Origin: SAR202 cluster bacterium
Lineage (GTDB): Bacteria; Chloroflexota; Dehalococcoidia; Lucifugimonadales; JASMAO01
Direction: 5' to 3'
Assembly: GCA_030754315.1 (NCBI GenBank)
Contig: JASMAO010000218.1
Span: 1-13,390, forward strand
Length of the DNA: 13,390 nt
Part shown: in pieces, positions 1 to 5,869 of the stretch
Numbering within the stretch: the stretch's first letter is position 1
Layout of the letters: every line of letters begins with the position of its first letter
Translations under genes and position numbers: made by a program
The notes under the pieces: model-generated
Told to the model about the DNA's origin: nothing
Seen by the model: the letters and a program-made list of their open reading frames with translations, nothing else
Databases searched by the model: none

Positions 1-31
1 TCCCCCGCGTTTGTGAAGTGGACGGGAAGTC

Positions 32-1072
32 CTATGGCACAGTGATGACGAGTTTCCCAAAGAAGTTTCGATCTTCCAATGCTTGATGTGCGTCCGCGGT
101 ATCGGCTAGTGGGAATGTTTGATCCACAACTCCTCGGATGAGGCCCTTGGATGCTGAATCAACCACCTGACGGAAGTCCTCTTTCCGGCCCATGTACACT
201 CCGAACACCGTCTGGCTACGTACAAATAGCAACCCCATATGAAGATCGGCTCGGTATCCGGTAGTGACGCCACAGATTCCATAACGTCCCCCGGGTGCCA
301 TCGAGGCCATAGCCATTTCCCAGAAATCGGATCCGACGTGGTCGACCACGACGTTTACTCCGCGGTGATCGGTTGCGGCCATCGATTTCTCAGCTATGTC
401 CTCCTCGGTGTAAACAATCACCTCGTCTGCGCCAAGTGACCTAGCTTTCAGAGCTTTTTCCTGTGTGCTTGTAGTTGCAATCACTGTGGCACCTAGGACG
501 TTCTTGGCTACTTGGATTGCTGCGGAACCAACTCCGCTCGACGCCGATAGGACAAGCACAGTTTCCCATGATTGAAGTCTAGCCCGGCGCAGGAGCATGT
601 TCCATACAGGGACAAAGACGGTGGGGAGTGCTGAAGCTTCATCATATGCCAGTGTGTCAGGAATTTTAACGGCGTTAACTGCTGGGACACCCACGTATTC
701 GGCGTATCCGCCGTTCATGGTTGTGCCCAACTGGCGTGGTCTGGTGCAAAGTTCGTCATCCGCTGAGATACAGAACTGGCATTGTCCGCAAGTAACCCGG
801 GGTAGTACGACCACCCGGTCACCAGCTTTCAGACGGGTGACCGCCTCACCAGCCTCAACCACGTCACCAGCAACATCTCCACCAAGGATGTGAGGATCGG
901 CAAGTCGAAGCCGAGTGCCTTTTATGCCAGCCCGGGTGAAGGCGTCGACCCTATTTATACTACAGGCCTTGACCCTGACTTTGATGTCAGTCGGCCCAAT
1001 TATCGGTTCCGGGAGATCTCCATACTTTAATACCTCGGTGCCCCCATGTTCAGTAATGTATACGGCTTTCAA
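32..1072 (-). CDS. Zinc-type medium-chain dehydrogenase/reductase (alcohol dehydrogenase / quinone oxidoreductase-like)
   Basis: A 346-residue MDR-superfamily oxidoreductase of normal length, expected to be cytoplasmic and to move hydride between NAD(P)H and an alcohol, aldehyde or enone. The GroES-like N-terminal domain carries the structural zinc lobe, with Cys95, Cys98, Cys101 and Cys109. The Rossmann domain has the nucleotide-binding stretch SASSGVGSAAIQ at about 176-187. The catalytic zinc site looks degenerate: the usual Gly-His-Glu near residue 65 reads Gly64-Gly65-Asp66, so catalysis may not need zinc, as in quinone oxidoreductases. The start is TTG. AGGAG lies 8 bases upstream and the reading begins with the family-typical MKAVYITEHGG, which supports it. 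The gene follows the LLM monooxygenase stop by 11 bases, so the two are surely cotranscribed and may act on successive intermediates. The substrate cannot be read from the sequence. Confidence 0.9.
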   Translation of the reverse strand: MKAVYITEHGGTEVLKYGDLPEPIIGPTDIKVRVKACSINRVDAFTRAGIKGTRLRLADPHILGGDVAGDVVEAGEAVTRLKAGDRVVVLPRVTCGQCQFCISADDELCTRPRQLGTTMNGGYAEYVGVPAVNAVKIPDTLAYDEASALPTVFVPVWNMLLRRARLQSWETVLVLSASSGVGSAAIQVAKNVLGATVIATTSTQEKALKARSLGADEVIVYTEEDIAEKSMAATDHRGVNVVVDHVGSDFWEMAMASMAPGGRYGICGVTTGYRADLHMGLLFVRSQTVFGVYMGRKEDFRQVVDSASKGLIRGVVDQTFPLADTADAHQALEDRNFFGKLVITVP

Positions 1073-1080
1073 ATTGGATA

Positions 1081-1085
1081 CTCCT
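1081..1085 (-). promoter_or_regulatory. Ribosome binding site deciding a TTG start, overlapping the upstream stop codon
   Basis: The minus strand reads TAGGAG here. The TAG stop of the LLM monooxygenase (1084-1086) supplies the first bases of an AGGAG ribosome binding site. The site sits 8 bases before the TTG start of the dehydrogenase. Such an overlap usually means that ribosomes finishing the first gene re-initiate on the second. Confidence 0.75.
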
Positions 1086-2001
1086 ATGAATTGACTTGAG
1101 GAGCGATTTCAGATGCGAAGTGCTCCATACGTTCGAGGGTATGAGCCACGGGGGCGCTGAAAGTGGCGCCCAAGCTAACCATTAGATGTTCTACCCCTGC
1201 TGCTTTGAATGCTCGTATTTCTTCGATGACCTGTTCTGAGGTGCCAGCGAAACTATTCTGGAAACTATAAGCCAAATCAAATTTTTTGAGATCGCGACCC
1301 AAATTCTCTGCGTGTCTATGTATCGTGTCAAGGGCGTTGGAAAGCTGTTGAGCTGTTTGTATGGGGAAACGAGGATTGGTGCCGAGAGGGTACCATCCAT
1401 CACCAAGCTCCGCAGCTCTACGAAGTGCGGCGGGGCTTTCTCCTCCGACCCAGATTGGGGGATGCGGTTTTTGAGTCGGTTTGGGCTCAAAGGTGATGTC
1501 TGTGAAGCGGACGTATTCGCCATCGAAGGAAGGATTGCTACTTGTCCACAGCTCTTTGAAGGAGGATATGTATTCATGCGAAACGAGCCCACGCTTACCG
1601 AATGCTGGCGCGCCGATTGCGTCGAACTCTTCTTGCAGCCAACCGACTCCACACCCCACCGTGAGACGGCCATTTGAGAGTACGTCTATCGAAGCTAGCA
1701 TCTTAGCTGTCAACACGGCGCTTCGGTGAGGGAGTACCAAAACGGATGTCAAAATGCGCGTTTTCGAGGTTTGGCCCGCTATGAAGGACGCTACTGTCAG
1801 CTGGTCGAGAATATGGCCAGAACCGCTAAAGGCGCCGTCTTCACTGTAAGGGTATGTGGATTCTATATTCTTGGGTATGACTATATGGTCTGGTATGCCT
1901 ACATAGGAGAAGCCCAATTCCTCGCCACGCCCGACGAGAGTAGTAATAATCTCTGGAGTCGCGTTTGGTCCGCCTGAAGGTACTGAAAAGCCGAAGTCCA
2001 C
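1084..2001 (-). CDS. LLM-class (luciferase-like) F420- or FMN-dependent oxidoreductase
   Basis: A 305-residue member of the bacterial luciferase-like TIM-barrel superfamily, most like the F420-dependent subgroup (TIGR03619 type). These enzymes use F420 or FMNH2 to oxidise or monooxygenate small organic molecules in the cytoplasm. Supporting motifs are the N-terminal strand MDFGFSVPSGGP, the signature GRLTVGCGVGWL at 111-122 followed by Glu-Glu-Phe, PPIWVGG at 181-187, and AAELGDGW at 196-203 near the cofactor phosphate site. Length is typical. The start is GTG with only a weak AGG about 5 bases upstream, but the protein begins exactly where the family's first beta strand begins. The gene leads a two-gene unit with the MDR dehydrogenase. 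Whether the cofactor is F420 or FMN cannot be decided here, and no dedicated flavin reductase is adjacent. The 8642-9388 reductase is in a different transcription unit. Confidence 0.9.
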   Translation of the reverse strand: MDFGFSVPSGGPNATPEIITTLVGRGEELGFSYVGIPDHIVIPKNIESTYPYSEDGAFSGSGHILDQLTVASFIAGQTSKTRILTSVLVLPHRSAVLTAKMLASIDVLSNGRLTVGCGVGWLQEEFDAIGAPAFGKRGLVSHEYISSFKELWTSSNPSFDGEYVRFTDITFEPKPTQKPHPPIWVGGESPAALRRAAELGDGWYPLGTNPRFPIQTAQQLSNALDTIHRHAENLGRDLKKFDLAYSFQNSFAGTSEQVIEEIRAFKAAGVEHLMVSLGATFSAPVAHTLERMEHFASEIAPQVNS

Positions 2002-2058
2002 TCGCGCCTGCCTAGTGTGCGGTCACTGTTCTACAGACTTGTTCTTGCATAGGATCAA

Positions 2059-2088
2059 AGGTTACAGATCGTATCATCGTCCTGTCAA
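2059..2088 (-). promoter_or_regulatory. Candidate sigma70-type promoter of the LLM-dehydrogenase unit
   Basis: On the minus strand a perfect -35 box TTGACA (2083-2088) is followed after 18 bases by TAACCT (2059-2064), a weak -10 box matching at its first, second and last positions. It lies in the 153-base gap between the metallohydrolase stop and the LLM start, with a predicted leader of about 50 bases. The -35 match is strong and the -10 match poor. Confidence 0.4.
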
Positions 2089-2154
2089 TACGGATGTTGT
2101 TTGGCCTGGTCAGACTCTTCCAATAATTTAGGATGGTGGGCCAACATAGCTTGT

Positions 2155-3642
2155 TTATTTGAGCATTGATTTGTATACCTGCTGCCCTTCTCGGAACAGG
2201 TCGATGACTTCCTTGCGATGACGGTTATTATAGAATTTGCCCTTTGTGCCGACCCATATTAACGAATCCTCAATTTCCTGATCGAAGAAGGCCGCTGCAT
2301 TTTTCATCTCGGCGCTTTTTAAGCCTGTTTTTATGTAGACAGGGCTTGTGTGTGCGAAGATCGGCTGGGAAAAGCTATCTCGTGTGCTACTGGAAAGTCT
2401 GGCAACGATCCAGCCATCTGCAGGCACGCATATGTCTGCTTTCAAGTTGCCCATCTTTGTTCCTGATGGATAGAAATTAGAAGCGACGACGGAGCCGTTG
2501 TACAAAATTTCGGCCCGGGAAATAGGGTAGTGTGACGTCCAAGATGCTATAGAGGACAAATTTTGACCCGGCTTTGCATTCACCTCTGCTCCCGGCAGTT
2601 GGCCATCCACTTCCAAGGACAATGCCGGGCCGTTTGTTATAAACGTAGCGCCGTTTTTTAGAGCGGTTAACCATCCACCGTACTCAAACTCGGCTCCCGT
2701 GTATGCGTAAACTCGGTTGGCGGAACAAACGAACCAATCAGACCCTGTTGAAGCCGGTAGCTTTATTCCGGCGTTTAGCATTCGGTAATAAATATCGTAC
2801 TCGGCGTCCGCCCAGTTGGGGTCGAACAGGTTGAAAGCATCCACCTTTCCCAGAGCGGCTGCAACGGGTGCTTCCATACCCTGCCCGTTGTGACACCAAA
2901 TAACGATGCCCCCCTGCCTGCGTGTATCGTCGCAGGCATATGACAACGGAGGGTAGTCAGGATCGAAAGAGTCGACTAGGAGGCCTCGGCTGATCGGATC
3001 TACCACATTGTGTATGTTCAATAACATGATGTGTCCGTAGCCGCTTGTTCTGCCTGGTGCATCGTGACGATTCTCTTCTCCACACTGAACATGGTGATGG
3101 TCAGAAGAGAATTCCGTCAGCATTCCCGGGGTGTATTTGTTTGTTGCGTAGTCGAAATCCCATCGCTTTAGGATGCTGACTGCGGTCATTCTGAGATCTT
3201 CGACCCGGGGATCAAGTTGTAGTCTCTCGTCGGGGCGGGTTTCCTTCTCATCGTAGTGAATGTGGGTATTGCCTGGATGCCATCCGCGGTTTCCTAGGTC
3301 GGACCATCGCTCGATTTCGATATCCACCGTGACGGTTCCATGGCTGGGAGCTTCAAGGTTGATTGTAGTTGGGACATACTCCGTCCCGCGCTCCACCACT
3401 ACGCGGGTCGGTCCCTTGTTGACGGTGACGGCAAATCTTCCATCAGAGTAGAAGAATGGTGCGCCTTGCCCGACTTTTTGGATGGCGTTATCTGGAGCAA
3501 TAAAATTTCCGGACGCTCCAGTTACTTGCACACGAGCTGGAACCTGTTCCCCAGAATCTTTGTCGATGATAGACCCAGTGACATTGACGTTTCCCCGATT
3601 GGTGGCAAGTCTCCCGAAGGCGCTTTTTTGAAGGGCGCTCAT
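2155..3642 (-). CDS. CehA/McbA-family metallohydrolase (PHP-like fold)
   Basis: A 495-residue protein that I place in the CehA/McbA metallohydrolase family, named for carbaryl (carbamate ester) hydrolases; most members have unknown substrates. Residues about 17-110 form a beta-rich module resembling a carboxypeptidase regulatory/transthyretin-like domain (VTGSIIDKDSGEQVPARVQV). The PHP-like metal domain follows, with WHPGNTHIHY at 121-130 giving an HxH pair (His127, His129), further candidate ligands at His182-184, His204, His211 and His251 (IWCHNGQG), and Asp302 in STGSDW. Residues about 340-440 look like a closing beta-sandwich, then a helical tail. No signal peptide or membrane segment is visible, so it is probably cytoplasmic. 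The ATG start is fixed by AGGAG 7 bases upstream. It stands alone between promoters. The hydrolase fold is fairly sure; carbamate hydrolysis is not implied. Confidence 0.75.
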   Translation of the reverse strand: MSALQKSAFGRLATNRGNVNVTGSIIDKDSGEQVPARVQVTGASGNFIAPDNAIQKVGQGAPFFYSDGRFAVTVNKGPTRVVVERGTEYVPTTINLEAPSHGTVTVDIEIERWSDLGNRGWHPGNTHIHYDEKETRPDERLQLDPRVEDLRMTAVSILKRWDFDYATNKYTPGMLTEFSSDHHHVQCGEENRHDAPGRTSGYGHIMLLNIHNVVDPISRGLLVDSFDPDYPPLSYACDDTRRQGGIVIWCHNGQGMEAPVAAALGKVDAFNLFDPNWADAEYDIYYRMLNAGIKLPASTGSDWFVCSANRVYAYTGAEFEYGGWLTALKNGATFITNGPALSLEVDGQLPGAEVNAKPGQNLSSIASWTSHYPISRAEILYNGSVVASNFYPSGTKMGNLKADICVPADGWIVARLSSSTRDSFSQPIFAHTSPVYIKTGLKSAEMKNAAAFFDQEIEDSLIWVGTKGKFYNNRHRKEVIDLFREGQQVYKSMLK

Positions 3643-3649
3643 AGAAATT

Positions 3650-3654
3650 CTCCT
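3650..3654 (-). promoter_or_regulatory. Strong ribosome binding site of the metallohydrolase
   Basis: The minus strand reads AGGAG with a 7-base spacer before the ATG at 3642. This is the best-spaced Shine-Dalgarno sequence in the window and fixes the start. Confidence 0.8.
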
Positions 3655-3672
3655 GAAGTGTGCGAAAAGCAG

Positions 3673-3690
3673 ACTTAGATTTGCCTAAGT
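3673..3690 (-). promoter_or_regulatory. Inverted repeat, possible operator of the metallohydrolase gene
   Basis: ACTTAG and CTAAGT form a perfect 6-base inverted repeat around the spacer ATTTGC. It falls just downstream of the candidate -10 box, at or right after the expected transcription start, and ends 19 bases before the ribosome binding site. That position suits a repressor operator. A small leader hairpin is an alternative, but it has no following T run and so is not a terminator. Confidence 0.4.
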
Positions 3691-3699
3691 GTATAGACT

Positions 3700-3729
3700 A
3701 TCGTAGACGTTATTTAGTGCCGATTCCAA
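3700..3729 (-). promoter_or_regulatory. Candidate promoter of the metallohydrolase gene
   Basis: The minus strand shows TTGGAA (3724-3729) and TACGAT (3700-3705) separated by 18 bases, each matching 4 of 6 consensus positions. The predicted leader is about 50 bases and includes the 3673-3690 inverted repeat. The rest of the 258-base gap (3730-3900) holds no gene or terminator that I can recognise. Confidence 0.3.
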
Positions 3730-3900
3730 GAACAGGACTGGACATATACACCTCGTAACGTTTTGAGTTCTTGGGTGGCTGTTGTGTTAGTTCTCAATAT
3801 TGCTGAGTCCCGGCCAAGCCTGCGCACCCAGAAGCAATTGTCCCCTTCGGCGACTCTTCTCATACCCTGGCTGGCTTACTTGTTGCCTGAGCAGTTTGCC

Positions 3901-4752
3901 TCAAGAGGAGATTCCCTCCGCAGTGAGAATTTCGTGTAATTCTGCCACCACTGCACTATTCTCTTCTAGTGTGAAACCGTCAACTTTATACTCCTGCTTT
4001 GTACTCATGCCATCTACAGCACCGAGGTCAGTAGTTTGTTTAACTAGGTCCCGTTCCTCAGCTACTGAAGGCAACAGAACTCGGCCGATTTTCTTTGATA
4101 AAGACGCAACCAAACCATAGCCTCCCCAGTTGGAGACGCTGCACAGAACAAGCTCAGTTGTTGTGGTGACACATGGCTCAGTAAGAGTTGGAATATCGGG
4201 GATCACTGATTTCAGATTGCCCATCCCGATTTCATTGCCTCCATCTCCAATACCAATCGATGCGGAATGATTTGTAAATAGATGGTCGGTTTTGCCAGTG
4301 AACAAGGATATGTCCTTCATGTGCATGTTGCGATAGGAACCCTGTTGATTAATACCGCAGCGTTCGATTGAAATTAAGATTGATGGATTCAGTTCCCGAA
4401 TCAAATCCTCAGCAAAAAGTCTTGAAGAGTCATCGGTTGTGATTGGGAAATTGATCAGTTTTGCGTTAGATCCTATCAGGCCTTGGAGCATTGGTAGATG
4501 GTGTAGGTCGCTCACGTACACGACATTGTAACCAAGCGATGTTAGCGCGTTTCCTATGGCTACTGCGCCCGGCGGACCGTCCGTCTCTGGTGCATCTGCA
4601 GTTAGGATATAAAAGCCTGTGACGATCACGGCTGTTCCCTTGTGATCAAGCACAAGCTGTGCGGCTCGGTCGCAAAAATCATCAGCGATATGATGCCTTA
4701 GTTTTGAGATGCCGCGCCGGTCGCGGGATAGGACGATGTCTTCTATTGTCAT
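3901..4752 (-). CDS. DUF4392 protein, homologue of the C-terminal half of D-glutamate cyclase
   Basis: A 283-residue protein of the DUF4392 family (PF14336), which forms the C-terminal part of vertebrate mitochondrial DGLUCY. DGLUCY converts D-glutamate to 5-oxo-D-proline. Conserved glycine- and acid-rich stretches are visible: VTGFYI near 44-49, ETDGPPGA at 56-63, SIERCG at 128-133, GIGDGGNEIGMG at 167-178, and SNWGGYGL at 207-214. No signal peptide or membrane segment is seen. The ATG is the first usable start, but no Shine-Dalgarno sequence precedes it. Its frame stays open upstream to 4839, running 35 bases into the end of the DUF1445 gene in another frame, without ATG, GTG or TTG. It follows that gene by 52 bases, so cotranscription and a joint enzyme are likely. 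Family membership is fairly sure; the reaction rests on the eukaryotic fusion and on the neighbour. Confidence 0.85.
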   Translation of the reverse strand: MTIEDIVLSRDRRGISKLRHHIADDFCDRAAQLVLDHKGTAVIVTGFYILTADAPETDGPPGAVAIGNALTSLGYNVVYVSDLHHLPMLQGLIGSNAKLINFPITTDDSSRLFAEDLIRELNPSILISIERCGINQQGSYRNMHMKDISLFTGKTDHLFTNHSASIGIGDGGNEIGMGNLKSVIPDIPTLTEPCVTTTTELVLCSVSNWGGYGLVASLSKKIGRVLLPSVAEERDLVKQTTDLGAVDGMSTKQEYKVDGFTLEENSAVVAELHEILTAEGISS

Positions 4753-4804
4753 AGCACGTCTTGCTGAGGGTGAGTGAGTCTGAAGAATAGAAATGGAAGA
4801 ATGT

Positions 4805-5617
4805 TTACAGTACCGAATACTTTTCGTCAGGGCTATCCGTTATGAACATGTGCCCTGGGGAGTGGGTGATCATTAATGATGGTTTGGAATTCATAGCCAC
4901 TGCTTGAGGAGTGACACCACATGCCCAAAAAACAGGAACTTCGTCGTCGAGTATATCTGTAGGATCCCCAATGTCGGGAGTAGCTATGTCATGTATGCCG
5001 ATGGCCGACGGATTTCCAATATGGACCGGTGCGCCGTGCACCGATGGATAGCGGGTGGTGACTGTTACTGCTTTGATCACCTTGTCCTGCTTGATAGGCC
5101 TCATGCTAACTACCATAGGGCCAGAGAAAGCACCTGCAGGCGCAGTTTGAATTGATGTGATATACATCGAGACGTTGCTATCTTGTTCAATGTGCCGGAG
5201 CGGAATGTCTGCATCCAAAAGCGCAGCCTCGAAAGTAAAGCTGCACCCTATCAAGAATGAAACCAGGTCCTCTTTCCATATATCGGAGATATCCTCGGGC
5301 TCATCAATCATGGTCCCATTCTCATAGATGCGGTACTTGCCCACGTCCTTCCGTAAATCAGCTCCAAGCGCCATTTGTGATGGCTCCGGGGAACCTGCTT
5401 CAACTACTTCCAGCAAAGGGCATGGCTTCGGATTACGTTGGCAAAACAGCATGAAGTCGAATGCTAGATCCTTGGGTAAAATAACAAGGTTTGCCTGGAC
5501 ATAACCTGGAGCCATCCCGGCAGTAGGCCTAACCAAGTCCCCTCGGCGTATGAGGCTTCTTAGCTCAGCTGGTGTTTGCGGAAGTGCGCTGGTCTGCAAA
5601 GGGCTCTCCACTTTCAA
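4805..5617 (-). CDS. DUF1445 putative hydro-lyase, homologue of the N-terminal half of D-glutamate cyclase
   Basis: A 270-residue protein of the DUF1445 family (PF07286, often annotated 'putative hydro-lyase'), of typical full length. Family stretches in order are RPTAGMAPGYVQANL at 30-44, FCQRNPKPCPLLEV at 58-71, DVGKYRIYENG at 91-101, LIGCSFTFE at 122-130, TRYPSVHGAPVHIG at 188-201, DEVPVFWACGVTPQ at 225-238 and THSPGHMFITD at 251-261. In vertebrate DGLUCY this domain is fused ahead of a DUF4392 domain; here the DUF4392 gene lies immediately downstream. The start is TTG with an in-frame stop two codons upstream. GTG two codons later is an alternative, and neither has a clear ribosome binding site. 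Expected role: loss of water from D-glutamate to give 5-oxo-D-proline, perhaps recycling or degrading D-amino acids from peptidoglycan. Other standalone members could act on other hydroxy or amino acids. Confidence 0.88.
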   Translation of the reverse strand: MKVESPLQTSALPQTPAELRSLIRRGDLVRPTAGMAPGYVQANLVILPKDLAFDFMLFCQRNPKPCPLLEVVEAGSPEPSQMALGADLRKDVGKYRIYENGTMIDEPEDISDIWKEDLVSFLIGCSFTFEAALLDADIPLRHIEQDSNVSMYITSIQTAPAGAFSGPMVVSMRPIKQDKVIKAVTVTTRYPSVHGAPVHIGNPSAIGIHDIATPDIGDPTDILDDEVPVFWACGVTPQAVAMNSKPSLMITHSPGHMFITDSPDEKYSVL

Positions 5618-5623
5618 GGGCCG

Positions 5624-5633
5624 CTATCGATAG
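5624..5633 (-). promoter_or_regulatory. Ten-base palindrome at the start of the D-glutamate cyclase transcript
   Basis: CTATCGATAG is a perfect palindrome. It lies just downstream of the predicted transcription start (about 5636) and 7 bases before the TTG start, so a bound protein would block both transcription and initiation. A palindrome this short can arise by chance. Confidence 0.25.
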
Positions 5634-5642
5634 TATGGGGCA

Positions 5643-5671
5643 AGAATAGTATTCAGGGTGAGATTCGTCAA
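5643..5671 (-). promoter_or_regulatory. Promoter of the split D-glutamate cyclase operon
   Basis: The minus strand has TTGACG (5666-5671, 5 of 6 matches) and TATTCT (5643-5648, 4 of 6) with the ideal 17-base spacer. The predicted leader is only about 19 bases, which fits the absence of a clear Shine-Dalgarno sequence before the TTG start. A second possible -10 box, a perfect TATAAT at 5719-5724, lacks a good -35 box. Confidence 0.5.
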
Positions 5672-5771
5672 GAAACGGAGGTTGTCGTATGGGCCTCATG
5701 GATCCGTGTGAAGGTAGGATTATAGGTAAGTGGGTACTACATGAACGGTTTTCAAGTGGGCTTGCATAGAT

Positions 5772-5784
5772 TAAATCCGATTTA
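5772..5784. repeat. Inverted repeat upstream of the D-glutamate cyclase promoter
   Basis: TAAATC-C-GATTTA is a perfect 6-1-6 inverted repeat, about 100 bases upstream of the TTGACG box and about 50 upstream of the alternative TATAAT box. It could be an activator or repressor site. Nothing else is recognisable in the 252-base gap 5618-5869, and no terminator is seen after mutS. Confidence 0.25.
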
Positions 5785-5869
5785 TGAGAAGACAGGCAGT
5801 TTAGCTAGGGTTGGCACGTATTTAAGGATCAAGAGATTCGATATTCAGACCGAGTTTTGGCCATGTCGC

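Noticed and set aside
1191..1977. Several long open frames within the LLM monooxygenase gene on both strands.
   Set aside because: They lie wholly inside a gene with clear family motifs and show no recognisable protein features of their own.
2101..2144. TTGGCC and GGCCAA inverted repeat after the metallohydrolase stop, as a terminator.
   Set aside because: The loop is 32 bases, the stem only six, and no T run follows on the minus strand.
3781..3900. Glycine-riboswitch-like fragments on the minus strand (CTCAGGCAA and CGCCGAAGGGG).
   Set aside because: The two core pieces occur in the wrong order for one aptamer, the stem strands between them are missing, and no tandem aptamer can be completed. 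A covariance-model search for the glycine riboswitch (RF00504) would settle it.
3800..4120. A plus-strand open frame covering the gap after the DUF4392 gene.
   Set aside because: Two thirds of it is antisense to the DUF4392 gene, its translation is rich in Cys, Ser and Arg as expected of a shadow frame, and no plus-strand promoter is seen.
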